Shown here in pieces: positions 6,850 to 16,180 of a stretch of 64,000 nucleotides of DNA; the stretch's first letter is position 1, and each line of letters opens with the position of its first letter. A model generated the notes under the pieces. The model had not been told where the DNA came from. It was given only the letters and a program-made list of their open reading frames with translations, and searched no databases. Made by a program: the position numbers and the translations under genes. Origin of the DNA: Nocardiopsis_C rhodophaea (GTDB lineage Bacteria > Actinomycetota > Actinomycetes > Streptosporangiales > Streptosporangiaceae); the NCBI RefSeq assembly GCF_039530945.1, contig NZ_BAAAPC010000013.1, positions 1-64,000 on the forward strand, in the 5' to 3' direction.

Positions 6850-9800
6850 ATGAGCTCCGATCCCGATGGCGGGGGCGGCCGCGACGCCCTGTCCCGCTTT
6901 TCGCCCGCCACGCGGGCCTGGTTCCGCGATGCCTTCCCCGGCGGAGCGACCCCGGCGCAGACTGGTGCCTGGGAGACGATCTCCAGAGGCGAGAACAGCC
7001 TCGTCATCGCGCCCACCGGGTCGGGAAAGACGCTCTCGGCGTTTCTGTGGGCGCTGGACGGCCTGGCCCACGCACCCGCCGGGCCCCCGGACCGGGCGCG
7101 GCGCTGCCGCGTCCTCTACGTCTCCCCGCTGAAGGCGCTTGCGGTGGACATCGAGCGGAACCTGCGGGCGCCGCTGTCAGGCATCCGGCGCGCCGCCGAG
7201 CGGATGGCCGAGCACGTGCCGGACATCTCCGTAGGCGTGCGCACCGGCGACACCCCCGCGGCCGAGCGCCGCAAGCTCGGCACCGCACCGCCCGACATCC
7301 TCATCACCACCCCGGAATCACTGTTCCTCATCCTCACCTCACAGGCGCGCGGCGGCCTCGGCGGGGTCGAGACGGTGATCGTGGACGAAGTGCACGCGCT
7401 CGCGGGCACCAAACGCGGCGCCCACCTGTCGCTGAGTCTGGAGCGGCTGGACGAGCTGCTGGACCGGCCCGCCCAGCGCATCGGGCTGTCCGCCACGGTC
7501 CGCCCCGCCGCCGAAGTCGCGTCGTTCCTGGGCGGCGCCCGCCCGGCCACCGTCGTCGCTCCACCGAACCGCCCCCACCTGGATCTGCGGATCTCCGTTC
7601 CGGTCGAGGACATGACGGAGCTGGAGGCGACCATCGACTCGTCGCGCTCCGATGACACCGCGGCCAAGGCGCGCACCTCGATCTGGCCGCACGTGGAGGA
7701 GAAGATCCTCGACCTGGTGGAACGGCACCGGTCGTCGATCGTCTTCACCAACTCCCGACGCGTGGCGGAGCGACTGTGCGCACGGCTCAACGAACTCGCC
7801 ACGGAGCGGGCGGACGAACGTCCCCTACCCCCGCCCGCTATCGCCGCCCAGCTCTCCGGGCAGTCGGGCCAGAGCCGGGGATCCGCGGCGGTCATCGCCC
7901 GGGCGCACCACGGGTCGGTGTCCAAGAGCGAACGCGCGGTGATCGAAAACGATCTGAAGGAGGGACGGCTGCCCTGCGTGGTCGCCACCTCAAGCCTGGA
8001 GCTGGGAATCGACATGGGCGCGGTCGACCTGGTGATCCAGGTGGAGTCGCCGCCTTCGGTGGCCAGTGGCCTGCAACGTGTCGGACGCGCCGGGCACCAC
8101 GTCGGCGAGGTCTCCCAGGGCGTGCTGTTTCCCAAGTTCCGCGGCGATCTGCTGGCCACCGCGGTGGTGGCGGAGCGTATGCGGTCGGGGGAGATCGAAG
8201 AGCTGCGCATGCCCCGCAACCCGCTGGACGTGCTGGCGCAGCAGATCGTGGCGATGGCCGCGATGGACGCGTGGGCGGTGGCGGAGATCGCGGCGCTCGC
8301 CCGACGCGCGGCCCCGTTCGCGTCGCTACCGGACTCGGCGCTGTCCGGCGTGCTGGACATGCTGTCCGGTCGCTACCCGTCCGACGAGTTCGCCGAGCTG
8401 CGTCCCCGCCTGGTGTGGGACCGGGAGGCGGGAACGGTCAAAGGCCGACCGGGTGCGCAACGCTTGGCCGTGGTGAGCGGCGGGACCATCCCCGACCGGG
8501 GCGCCTACGCCGTCCACCTCGCCGACGGAAGCGCGACTCCCGGCGGCCCGGCCCCCGACGGCGGCGGGAGGCGGGCACGCGGGGCCGGTCCCACCCGCGT
8601 AGGCGAGCTCGACGAGGAAATGGTCTACGAATCACGCGTTGGCGACGTGTTCGTCCTCGGTTCGAGCGCGTGGCGCATCGAGGGCATCACCGCCGACCGG
8701 GTGCTGGTCTCCCCCGCGCCGGGCCGCCCGGGACGGCTGCCGTTCTGGAAGGCCGACGCGATGGGGCGCCCGCTGGAGCTGGGGCGGGCCATCGGCGCGC
8801 TGACGCGGGAGCTCGGCGCGAGGGACGCCCCGGCCGCGCTGGAGCGCGCCCAAGCGGCCGGACTGGACGCGTGGGCCGCCGCGAACCTCGTCTCCTACCT
8901 GGAGGACCAGCGCGAGGCGACCGGCCACATCCCCGATGACCGCACGATCGTCGTCGAACGCTTCCGCGACGAGCTGGGCGACTGGCGGGCGGTCATCCAC
9001 TCGCCGCTGGGCGCCCGCGTCCACGCACCGTGGGCGCTGGTGATCGGCGCGCGGCTGCGCGAACGCTACGGCCTGGACGCGCAGGTAGTGCACGACGACG
9101 ACGGGATCGTGCTGCGACTTCCGGACGTGGACGAGGTGGCGGACCCGGACAGGGGGACGGGGCCCGGCCGCGGAACCCGGGCGCGACGCTCCGGGGCACT
9201 GCCGGAACTCCTGACTCTGCACCCCGACGAAACCGAGAACGCGGTCACGGCGGAGATCGGCTCCTCCGCCCTGTTCTCGGCCCGGTTCCGGGAGTGCGCG
9301 AGCCGGGCGCTGCTGCTCCCCCGCCAGCGCCCAGGGCGGCGCATGCCGCTGTGGCAGCAGCGGCACCGGTCGGCGCAGCTGCTGGCAGTGGCCAGCCGGT
9401 TCGGGTCGTTTCCCATCGTGATGGAGGCGGTACGGGAGTGCCTGCGCGACGTGTTCGACGTGCCCGGTCTGACCGAGCTGATGTCCGACATCGAGGCCCG
9501 GCGCGTGCGCGTCGTGGAGGTGGAGACACCGCGGGCGTCCCCCTTCGCGCAATCCCTGCTGCTCGGCTACACGGCCGCGTTCCTCTACGAGGCGGACGCA
9601 CCGCTGGCCGAGCTGAAGGCGCAGGCACTGACGCTGGACTCCGCCCTGCTCGCGGACCTGCTCGGCCAAGCAGACCTGCGGGAGCTGCTCGATCCGGACG
9701 TCGTCGCAGAGCTGGACGCGCGGCTCCAGCGGCTCACCGCCGAGCGGCGGATACGGCCCGACGACGGGGTGGAGGGCATGGCCGACCTGCTGCGCGATCT

Positions 9801-11766
9801 GGGCCCGTTGAGCACGGCCGAGGCGCGGGTCCGCACCACCGGGGCCGAGGACGGTGCAACCGGCGCCGACCCAGCGGAATGGCTCGCCGAACTGGAGGCA
9901 CGGCGCCGGGCGATCCGGGTGCGGGTGGCCGGAGAGGAGCGCTGGGCGGCGGTCGAGGACGCAGCGCGGCTGCGCGACGCGCTGGGCGCGGAACTGCCAC
10001 CGTGGCTGGCGGCACCGGACGCCGGGAGGGCCAGCGGCTCGGCCGGCGCGTTCGCGGGAACGGCCGAGGCGTTCGCCGAACCGGTCGCCGATCCGCTGGC
10101 CGACCTGGTATCGCGCTACGCCCGCACGCACGGTCCGTTCACCGTGGACGATGTGGCCGCGCGGTTCGGCCTGGGCCGCTCGGTGGTGCTGGACACCCTG
10201 CGCCGACTGGGCGCCAAAGGCCGGGTCCTGGAGGGGGAGTTCCGCCCTGGCGGACACGGGACCGAGTGGTGCGACGCCGATGTGCTGCGCCGATTGCGGC
10301 GAAGCTCGATCAGTCGGCTGCGCCGCGAGGTGGAACCGGTCCCGCCGCGGGCACTGGCCCGGTTCGTACCCGCCTGGCAGCACGTCGGTCCGATCACCAG
10401 CACGGCGTCCCCGACCACGCCCGGCCGGACCAGCGCCGCCGGACGGCGGCTGCGCGGGCCGGACGCCGTATTCACCGCCGTGGGGTCGCTGCGCGGCGCG
10501 CCCGTTCCCGCGTCGGCGCTGGAGTCGCTCGTGCTGCCCGCTCGGGTCGAGGGCTACGTCCCCGCCCTTCTGGACGAACTCACCCAGGCCGGTGAGGTGG
10601 TCTGGGCGGGCGCCGGCGGGATCACCTCGGGAGGGGGCGGCGCGCGCGCCGCCCGTTCCGGTGGCGGGGGACGGCCGGGGGGTCCAGCGCCCGCGTCCGA
10701 CGGCTGGCTGTGCCTCGTACCCGCGGACGAGGCCGACACCCTGCTTCCCGAGCGGATCGACATCGCCTTCTCCCCCTTGCACGAGAAGGTGCTGGAGGCG
10801 TTGCGGGACGGCGGTGCCCTGTTCTTCCGGGACATCGCCGACCGGGTGATGAAGCGCGAAGGGGTCGCGGCGGTCTCCGACGCGGGGCTCGTCGCCACGC
10901 TGTGGGACCTGGCGTGGGCCGGGTGGATCACCAACGACACCCTCGCACCCCTGCGCTCCCTGCTCGGTGCGGGGCGCGCGACCCACCGCAGTCGGTCCCG
11001 GCGCCCCGCACTGCCCACGCGGACCGGGCCGCCGACGGTCGCGGGCCGCTGGTCGGTGCTGCCCGACCGCGAAGGCGACCCGACGCTCCGGGGGCACGCC
11101 GGGGTGGCCGCCTTGCTGGACCGCTACGGCGTGGTGACCCGGGGGCCCGTCGTCGCCGAGCAGGAGCGCCGGGGCGACCGGCGCGGGAACGGGGCCAGCC
11201 CACGCGGAGCGGGCGGGTTCAGCGCGGTCTATCCCGTCCTGCGCGCCTTCGAGGAGGCGGGCAAGGCGCGCCGCGGCTACTTCGTCGACGGTCTCGGCGC
11301 GGCCCAGTTCGCTCTCCCGGGGGCCGTCGACCGCCTGCGCTCGGTGGAACCATTCCCTGGCGGAGGCGGAGACACGAGCGCGGGCACAACTGGCGACCAG
11401 GAGTCCGCCCTGGTCCTGGCCGCCGCCGACCCAGCCAACGTCTACGGCGCGGCCCTGCCCTGGCCGGAGACACCGGAAGGCAGAGCACGACCCGGCAGGA
11501 AGGCGGGCGCACTGGTAGTCCTCGACGACGGCGCCCTGGCCCTCTACCTCGAACGGGGCGGACGGACCGTCCTCACCTTCGGTTCGGACGAACCGACGCT
11601 GGCCCGTGCCGCGTCGGCGCTCGCCGATCTCGTGCACACCGGCTACCTGTCCACCCTGACCGTCGAGCGCGCCGACGGAGAACCGGTTTTCGACACCCCG
11701 CTCGACTCCGCGCTGACCTCGGCAGGGTTCCATCCGACCCCGAAGGGCTTGCGCCTGCGGTCATAA
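6850..11766 (+). CDS. lhr: Lhr-type ATP-dependent DNA helicase
   Basis: Very large (1638 residues) superfamily 2 helicase that tracks 3' to 5' on DNA and unwinds RNA:DNA hybrids; the mycobacterial homologue is induced by DNA damage. Seen in order: Walker A PTGSGKT near residue 57, DEVHAL near 179, SAT in GLSATVRP near 213, the second RecA lobe with VFTNSRRVAERL near 297, and motif VI QRVGRAGH near 410. A long C-terminal part follows with the winged-helix and Lhr-specific domains. Low-complexity Gly/Arg insertions occur around residues 565-580 and 1255-1280, which is common in high-GC homologues. The ATG at 6850 is the last before the conserved region; another lies 15 bases upstream. Confidence 0.93.
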   Translation: MSSDPDGGGGRDALSRFSPATRAWFRDAFPGGATPAQTGAWETISRGENSLVIAPTGSGKTLSAFLWALDGLAHAPAGPPDRARRCRVLYVSPLKALAVDIERNLRAPLSGIRRAAERMAEHVPDISVGVRTGDTPAAERRKLGTAPPDILITTPESLFLILTSQARGGLGGVETVIVDEVHALAGTKRGAHLSLSLERLDELLDRPAQRIGLSATVRPAAEVASFLGGARPATVVAPPNRPHLDLRISVPVEDMTELEATIDSSRSDDTAAKARTSIWPHVEEKILDLVERHRSSIVFTNSRRVAERLCARLNELATERADERPLPPPAIAAQLSGQSGQSRGSAAVIARAHHGSVSKSERAVIENDLKEGRLPCVVATSSLELGIDMGAVDLVIQVESPPSVASGLQRVGRAGHHVGEVSQGVLFPKFRGDLLATAVVAERMRSGEIEELRMPRNPLDVLAQQIVAMAAMDAWAVAEIAALARRAAPFASLPDSALSGVLDMLSGRYPSDEFAELRPRLVWDREAGTVKGRPGAQRLAVVSGGTIPDRGAYAVHLADGSATPGGPAPDGGGRRARGAGPTRVGELDEEMVYESRVGDVFVLGSSAWRIEGITADRVLVSPAPGRPGRLPFWKADAMGRPLELGRAIGALTRELGARDAPAALERAQAAGLDAWAAANLVSYLEDQREATGHIPDDRTIVVERFRDELGDWRAVIHSPLGARVHAPWALVIGARLRERYGLDAQVVHDDDGIVLRLPDVDEVADPDRGTGPGRGTRARRSGALPELLTLHPDETENAVTAEIGSSALFSARFRECASRALLLPRQRPGRRMPLWQQRHRSAQLLAVASRFGSFPIVMEAVRECLRDVFDVPGLTELMSDIEARRVRVVEVETPRASPFAQSLLLGYTAAFLYEADAPLAELKAQALTLDSALLADLLGQADLRELLDPDVVAELDARLQRLTAERRIRPDDGVEGMADLLRDLGPLSTAEARVRTTGAEDGATGADPAEWLAELEARRRAIRVRVAGEERWAAVEDAARLRDALGAELPPWLAAPDAGRASGSAGAFAGTAEAFAEPVADPLADLVSRYARTHGPFTVDDVAARFGLGRSVVLDTLRRLGAKGRVLEGEFRPGGHGTEWCDADVLRRLRRSSISRLRREVEPVPPRALARFVPAWQHVGPITSTASPTTPGRTSAAGRRLRGPDAVFTAVGSLRGAPVPASALESLVLPARVEGYVPALLDELTQAGEVVWAGAGGITSGGGGARAARSGGGGRPGGPAPASDGWLCLVPADEADTLLPERIDIAFSPLHEKVLEALRDGGALFFRDIADRVMKREGVAAVSDAGLVATLWDLAWAGWITNDTLAPLRSLLGAGRATHRSRSRRPALPTRTGPPTVAGRWSVLPDREGDPTLRGHAGVAALLDRYGVVTRGPVVAEQERRGDRRGNGASPRGAGGFSAVYPVLRAFEEAGKARRGYFVDGLGAAQFALPGAVDRLRSVEPFPGGGGDTSAGTTGDQESALVLAAADPANVYGAALPWPETPEGRARPGRKAGALVVLDDGALALYLERGGRTVLTFGSDEPTLARAASALADLVHTGYLSTLTVERADGEPVFDTPLDSALTSAGFHPTPKGLRLRS

Positions 11767-11792
11767 GCAGCCCGGACGAAGGGAGCGGCTGG

Positions 11793-12087
11793 GTCTGCTG
11801 GGCGGCCTTGTCGGTGTTCTTCCTTTCCGGTGTTCTTGGGTGAAAAGCAGCACCGAGGGCGGAGGGGCTGGCGGCACCGGGCTCCTGAGGGGAGGCGGCC
11901 GCCGTGCGCCGGGTATGCCCGGTTTGCCACAAGTCCCCCGCGATGATCATGGGAACGGTCCCGGTTCTGTCCGGTTTGCCGGGACCATCCCCATGATCAT
12001 CGCTAGAGGGGGCCTGCGGCAGGAGAGCGCTCACCGGCCTCGGTGCTGCTTTTCACCCAAGAACACCGACGAAGCCGCCCAGCAGAC
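11793..12087. repeat. Nested inverted repeat between convergent lhr and ROK genes
   Basis: The outer arms are 11793-11858 and 12038-12087. They pair almost perfectly over about 50 bases, except that the left arm carries a 16-base tandem duplication (GGTGTTCTT repeated at 11813-11821 and 11829-11837). Inside, 11940-11964 and 11979-12003 form a second inverted repeat that pairs at 23 of 25 positions around a 14-base loop. No protein is recognisable in the 405-base gap. It could be a miniature mobile element or a very large bidirectional terminator. It separates two genes that are transcribed toward each other. Confidence 0.75.
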
Positions 12088-12171
12088 GTGATTGCCCCGG
12101 CAGAGCGCCATCGTTCCGGTGGACCACGACCACCCGCGACCAGCTCCCCCGCGCCGCCACCGCGTCGCTCG

Positions 12172-13422
12172 CTACGTGCGCGGTGGGGCGAGGGTGGAGG
12201 AGAAGACCTCCTCACGGGCCTGCTGGAGTGCCGACAGCAGGGCGCCTCGGAGGACGGGGCTGTCTACGCGGCCGATGTCGACCTTGGGGGCGTTGGGGCC
12301 GATGCGGGTCGTGGCGTCGGCGACGCGGCGGGCGAGGTCCGCGCCGACGGCCTGGGCCATCTCGCCGCCGAGGACCACGAGTCCCGGGTCGAGGACCACG
12401 CACACCGACGCCACGCCCCGGGCGATGCGCTCGGCGAACTCGTCGAGGAAGGCTTCTCCCTCGGGGCCGGCCTCGCGGGCGGCGCTGAGAACCGCGGTGA
12501 CGTTGGCGGCGTCGCCGGGATCGACGTCGCTCCCGGCGAATCCGTGTTCGGCGGCGAGTTCGATGATCGCCTGTGCGCCCACCAGCGCCTGGAAGCCGTG
12601 GGCGAGCGAGGGTCTGCCATAGGCGGTGCGAAGTGACTGGTAGCCGCCGGGGAGGCCGACGTCGTCGGGGAGCGGCGCACCGGGGACGGGCAGGTAGCCG
12701 ATCTCGCCCGCGCCGCCCGAGTACCCGGTGTGGATGCGGTCGTCGAGCACGATCGCCATGCCGACGCCGCCCCCGCTGCCGAGCCAGATGAGGACGAAGT
12801 CCGAGGTGTCCTCGGCCGCCCCCTCGGCGTGTTCGGCCAGGGCGGCGAGGTTGACGTCGTTCTGTATGGTTACCGCGCTGCGCAGGCCGGCCCGCAGGCG
12901 CTCCAGCACGCCGCCGTGCCAGGCGTGCAGGTCGAAGGAGAACCGGACGTCGCCGCTCCGCGGGTCCACCACGCCCGGCGTTCCAATGATGCAGGAGCTG
13001 AGGCGGTCCTGCGGGATGTCCGCGCTCTCCAGCAGTTTCAGGACGGTGGTGTGCACGAGTTCGACGGGGTCGGGGGCCGCCGTCGGGTCGATGCTGATCT
13101 CCCCGACGACCTGCCCGGTGATGTCGGCGACGGCCGCGCTCACCCCCGTGGCGCTCACGTCCAGGGCGGCCACGTATGCGCTGGAGGGCACCACGGCGTA
13201 CAGGGCGGCGTTGGGGCCGCGGCCGCCCGCTTGGCTGCCCACGACGTGCACGAGCTCGCGCTCCTCCAGCCGTGAGAGCAGCTGGGAGGCGGTCACCTTG
13301 GACAGTCCGGTCTCGCGCCCGAGCTGGGTGCGGGTCATCGGCCCTGAGGACAGCAGCAGCTCCAGAGCGGCGCGGTCGTTCAGTTGCCGCAGCAGCCGCG
13401 GAGTCCCAGGGCGTCGAGACAT
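12172..13422 (-). CDS. ROK-family transcriptional repressor
   Basis: 416 residues: an N-terminal winged helix-turn-helix (TRTQLGRETGLSKVTASQLL, about residues 30-50), then a sugar-kinase-like ROK domain. The ROK domain includes GTPGVVDP, NDVNLAALAEH and GGAGEIGYLPV. The zinc-binding Cys cluster usual in ROK proteins (CxCGxxGC) is absent; the segment after GEIGYLPV has no Cys. It is divergent from the sugar ABC operon with about 270 bases between starts, so it most likely represses that operon and is released by the sugar or its phosphate. The start ATG at 13422 is the natural one. Confidence 0.85.
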   Translation of the reverse strand: MSRRPGTPRLLRQLNDRAALELLLSSGPMTRTQLGRETGLSKVTASQLLSRLEERELVHVVGSQAGGRGPNAALYAVVPSSAYVAALDVSATGVSAAVADITGQVVGEISIDPTAAPDPVELVHTTVLKLLESADIPQDRLSSCIIGTPGVVDPRSGDVRFSFDLHAWHGGVLERLRAGLRSAVTIQNDVNLAALAEHAEGAAEDTSDFVLIWLGSGGGVGMAIVLDDRIHTGYSGGAGEIGYLPVPGAPLPDDVGLPGGYQSLRTAYGRPSLAHGFQALVGAQAIIELAAEHGFAGSDVDPGDAANVTAVLSAAREAGPEGEAFLDEFAERIARGVASVCVVLDPGLVVLGGEMAQAVGADLARRVADATTRIGPNAPKVDIGRVDSPVLRGALLSALQQAREEVFSSTLAPPRT

Positions 13423-13448
13423 AACCGTGATACCTCTATCTCTATTTA

Positions 13449-13472
13449 TTAGGAAACTTTCTTGTTAGTTTA
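13449..13472. promoter_or_regulatory. Candidate ROK operator in the divergent promoter region
   Basis: The AT-rich stretch containing TTAGGAAACTTTCTTG and then GTTAGTTTA stands out in otherwise GC-rich DNA just upstream of the repressor start. TTAGGAAA and TTTCTTGT form a loose dyad, like the A/T-rich dyads bound by other ROK repressors. It would be placed to control both the repressor gene and the ABC operon. Confidence 0.45.
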
Positions 13473-13691
13473 GCGGCCAACCCACAAGAGGCACGTTCCC
13501 CCACACCGTTTTTACGGGAACGCTGCGGCAGCGGCCCAACCAGGTGGACCGGTGTACGTGCTATCTCAGCACACCCCGCACAAATGACGAAGCCCGCGTC
13601 ACGCGTTCGCAGCCGGCCCCGAGATGTATCAGGGGCGTCTCGTCCGACGCAACACGTCGTCCGGGCGGTAACGCGCGAAGGGAGAATTCAG

Positions 13692-14966
13692 GTGAGGTTC
13701 CCGAAGATCACGGCCGCCGCATCGGCCGTCCTGATGCTCACCGCTGCCTGCGGCGGCGGTGAAGACACTGGCACCGGTGCCGCGGAATCGATCGAGATCT
13801 GGCGCATGGGAGACGCCAGCGAGGCGCAGAACGAGTTCATGGACTCGGTGACCGCGGAGTTCCAGAAGCAGCACCCGAACACCGAAGTCGAGATCCAGTG
13901 GATCCCGTGGGACGAGTTCTCCCAGCGCTTCCAGACCGCCATGGTCAGCGACGGCCCCGACGTCGTCGAGATCGGCAACGACCAGGTGCGCACCTGGGCC
14001 GAGGCCGAGGCGCTTTACGACGTCTCCGAGTACGCCAGCGAGTGGGAGAACCGCGACGACTTCCTTGAGGGCGCCTACGCCAACGGCACCTTCGACGACG
14101 CGCAGTACAGCGTCCCGTGGTACAGCGGCGTCCGCGCCCTGTGGTACCGCTCCGACTGGCTGGAGGAGATCGGCAAGGAGCCGCCGACGACCTGGGAGGA
14201 GCTGCGCGAGGTCGCCACGGCCATCAAGGAGGAGAAGGACGCGGTCGGCTTCGCCGCCCCGACCGACTTCCTGAACGGCATCGCCAGCTTCGTGTGGAGC
14301 ACCGGAGGCGAGTTCGCGACCAAGGACGGCGACACGTGGACCGGCCAGCTGGACTCCACGGAGACCAGAGAGGCCCTGGAGTTCTACGCCGACCTCACCA
14401 AGGACGGGATCTCGCCCTCGGCGTGCGTGGGACTGAACGAGGTCGACTGCGCCCACGCCGACTTCGCCAACGGCAAGCTCGCCATGTTCATCGACGGCCC
14501 CTGGGCCAAGCAGCAGATGGCCGGGATCAGCGACGAGGATGTCGAGCACTGGGCCACCGCCCCGATCCCGGGCAAGGACGGCATCGCCCCGGCCTTCGGC
14601 GGCGGCTCCGACCTCGCGGTCTGGGGGACCACCGAGCACCCCGAGGTCGCCTTCGACTACATCACGGTGCTGAACAGCAAGGAGAACGCCCTCGCCTACA
14701 ACGAGGTCTCCTCGATGTTCCCCGCCTACGCCGACCTCCTGGAGAGCGACACCTTCTCCAAGGACCCGATCCTGGCCGGGGCCGCCAAGCAAGCCACCGG
14801 TGACCTGCGGCTGTTCCCCGACACCGCCAATTGGGGGCATGTCCAGTGGGAGCTGGCCACCGTCCAGACCGCCGTCCGCCGACTCGCGGACGGTGAGGAT
14901 GCCGACAAGGTCCTACCGGAACTCAACGGTGAACTCACCGACGCGCTCAACCGGTCCGAGGACTGA
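13692..14966 (+). CDS. Sugar ABC transporter substrate-binding lipoprotein
   Basis: 424-residue extracellular binding protein of the SBP1 (MalE-like) family. A short signal peptide ends in the lipobox LTAAC, with Cys at residue 20 as the lipid anchor. The start is GTG at 13692, with GGGAG seven bases before it; upstream extensions lack a signal peptide. Blocks such as PDVVEIGND and VPWYSGVRALWYRSDWL resemble the chitobiose/N-acetylglucosamine binders DasA and NgcE. With the GH3 hexosaminidase-like gene downstream, an amino-sugar or other beta-linked oligosaccharide is the likely ligand. The ligand is inference. Confidence 0.88.
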   Translation: MRFPKITAAASAVLMLTAACGGGEDTGTGAAESIEIWRMGDASEAQNEFMDSVTAEFQKQHPNTEVEIQWIPWDEFSQRFQTAMVSDGPDVVEIGNDQVRTWAEAEALYDVSEYASEWENRDDFLEGAYANGTFDDAQYSVPWYSGVRALWYRSDWLEEIGKEPPTTWEELREVATAIKEEKDAVGFAAPTDFLNGIASFVWSTGGEFATKDGDTWTGQLDSTETREALEFYADLTKDGISPSACVGLNEVDCAHADFANGKLAMFIDGPWAKQQMAGISDEDVEHWATAPIPGKDGIAPAFGGGSDLAVWGTTEHPEVAFDYITVLNSKENALAYNEVSSMFPAYADLLESDTFSKDPILAGAAKQATGDLRLFPDTANWGHVQWELATVQTAVRRLADGEDADKVLPELNGELTDALNRSED

Positions 14967-15130
14967 GGGCACCCGACGACGGAGGAAACGCGGTCTGAGG
15001 GCGGTCGAGCGCGTGGAGGCGCCGGCGTCGACCGGCCGCAGGCCCCATGGCTCCGGCGGTGGAACACGTGCGGAGCCCGAAAGCGCACAGAGTGCTGCGT
15101 GAGCTGATCGCCGCGTGAGTTGACCGCGCA

Positions 15131-15168
15131 GCGGGCGGCCGCCGGTCCACCGACCGGTGGCCGCCCGC
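15131..15168 (+). terminator. Strong hairpin between lipoprotein and permease genes
   Basis: GCGGGCGGCC at 15131-15140 pairs with GGCCGCCCGC at 15159-15168 and the stem extends inward to 16 pairs (one G-T) around a 6-base loop. It is not followed by a T run. Such hairpins between the binding-protein gene and the permeases are known to attenuate transcription or protect the upstream mRNA, so that more binding protein than permease is made. Confidence 0.65.
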
Positions 15169-15193
15169 GACGAACCGAGTGATAGAGCGCCCC

Positions 15194-16180
15194 ATGACAC
15201 GAACGCTTGACCGCACCGGCCCCGAGGTCGCCGCCTCGGCCGGGCAGGACTCGCCCCGACGGCGGAGACGGCGCGACCGCACCGCCCTCGTTCCCTACTT
15301 CCTGATCCTGCCGGCGCTGAGCCTCCTGGCCCTCGTCCTGCTGTGGCCGATCGTCCAGATGGTCTGGATGTCGCTGACCACCTACGGGTTGCGGCAGCTG
15401 CGGGGCGAACCCGCCGAGTGGAACAACTTCGCCCACTACATCGCCATCCTCACCGACGACCGGTTCTGGACGATCTTCCGCAACACCATCGTCGTCTGCC
15501 TGCTGATGGTCGCCATCACGATGGTGCTGGGCACGCTCGTCGGCATCCTGCTGAACCGGCTGCCCACATGGCTGTCCACCACCGTGGGAACCGCGTTGAT
15601 GCTGGCGTGGGCGACCCCGGTGATCAGCGCGGCGATCGTGCACCGGTGGCTGTTCGACGCGCGCTACGGGCTGGTCAACGCCACCTTGGACCGGCTCCCC
15701 GACTGGCTCGTCGGTTCGGGGTGGGAGCACTTCAACTGGTTCAACTCGCCCGGACCGCTGTTCTCCGTGCTGATCCTGACCGTGGTCTGGCAGTCCTTCC
15801 CCTTCGTCGCCGTCAGCGTGCTCGCCGGGCTCAAGAGCGTCCCCGGCGAGCTCTACGAGGCGGCCCGCGTCGACGGCTCCGGGGCGTGGAGGTCCTTCTG
15901 GAACATCACGTTCCCGATGCTGCGCCCGCTGTTCGCGCTCCTGCTGATCCTCCAGATCATCTGGGACTTCCGGATCTTCACCCAGCTCAACATCCTCGCC
16001 GGGGGCTTCACCAACCGCGACGTCTTCCTTCTGCCGTACTACTCCTACCAGCTCGGCTTCTACTCGACGCCGCCCAACTACGGCCTGGGGTCCGCGATCG
16101 CCGTGGTCATGACCGTCCTCGTTCTCGCTATCACCGCCTACTACCTGCGCGTCATGATCCGGCAGGGGGAGACCAGATGA
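15194..16180 (+). CDS. Sugar ABC transporter permease (MalF-like)
   Basis: 328 residues with six predicted membrane helices, the first at LVPYFLILPALSLLALVLL. It has the inner-membrane EAA loop (ELYEAARVDGSGAWRSFWNI), which docks to the ATPase. The ATG at 15194 follows a short region after the hairpin. It overlaps the next permease by four bases (ATGA). It is the first of the two integral membrane subunits of the importer. No ATPase gene is in the cluster, so a shared MsiK-type ATPase elsewhere is expected, as is usual in actinomycetes. Confidence 0.9.
   Translation: MTRTLDRTGPEVAASAGQDSPRRRRRRDRTALVPYFLILPALSLLALVLLWPIVQMVWMSLTTYGLRQLRGEPAEWNNFAHYIAILTDDRFWTIFRNTIVVCLLMVAITMVLGTLVGILLNRLPTWLSTTVGTALMLAWATPVISAAIVHRWLFDARYGLVNATLDRLPDWLVGSGWEHFNWFNSPGPLFSVLILTVVWQSFPFVAVSVLAGLKSVPGELYEAARVDGSGAWRSFWNITFPMLRPLFALLLILQIIWDFRIFTQLNILAGGFTNRDVFLLPYYSYQLGFYSTPPNYGLGSAIAVVMTVLVLAITAYYLRVMIRQGETR

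Noticed and set aside
8632..11733. 1033-codon minus-strand frame over lhr
   Set aside because: A GC-driven shadow. The plus strand encodes all helicase motifs, while the minus product is rich in Arg, Gly and Pro with no family.
13500..13691. DasR (dre) site before the sugar operon
   Set aside because: A stretch near 13540 (AGGTGGACCGGT) faintly resembles the dre palindrome, but too many positions differ from TGGTCTAGACCA.
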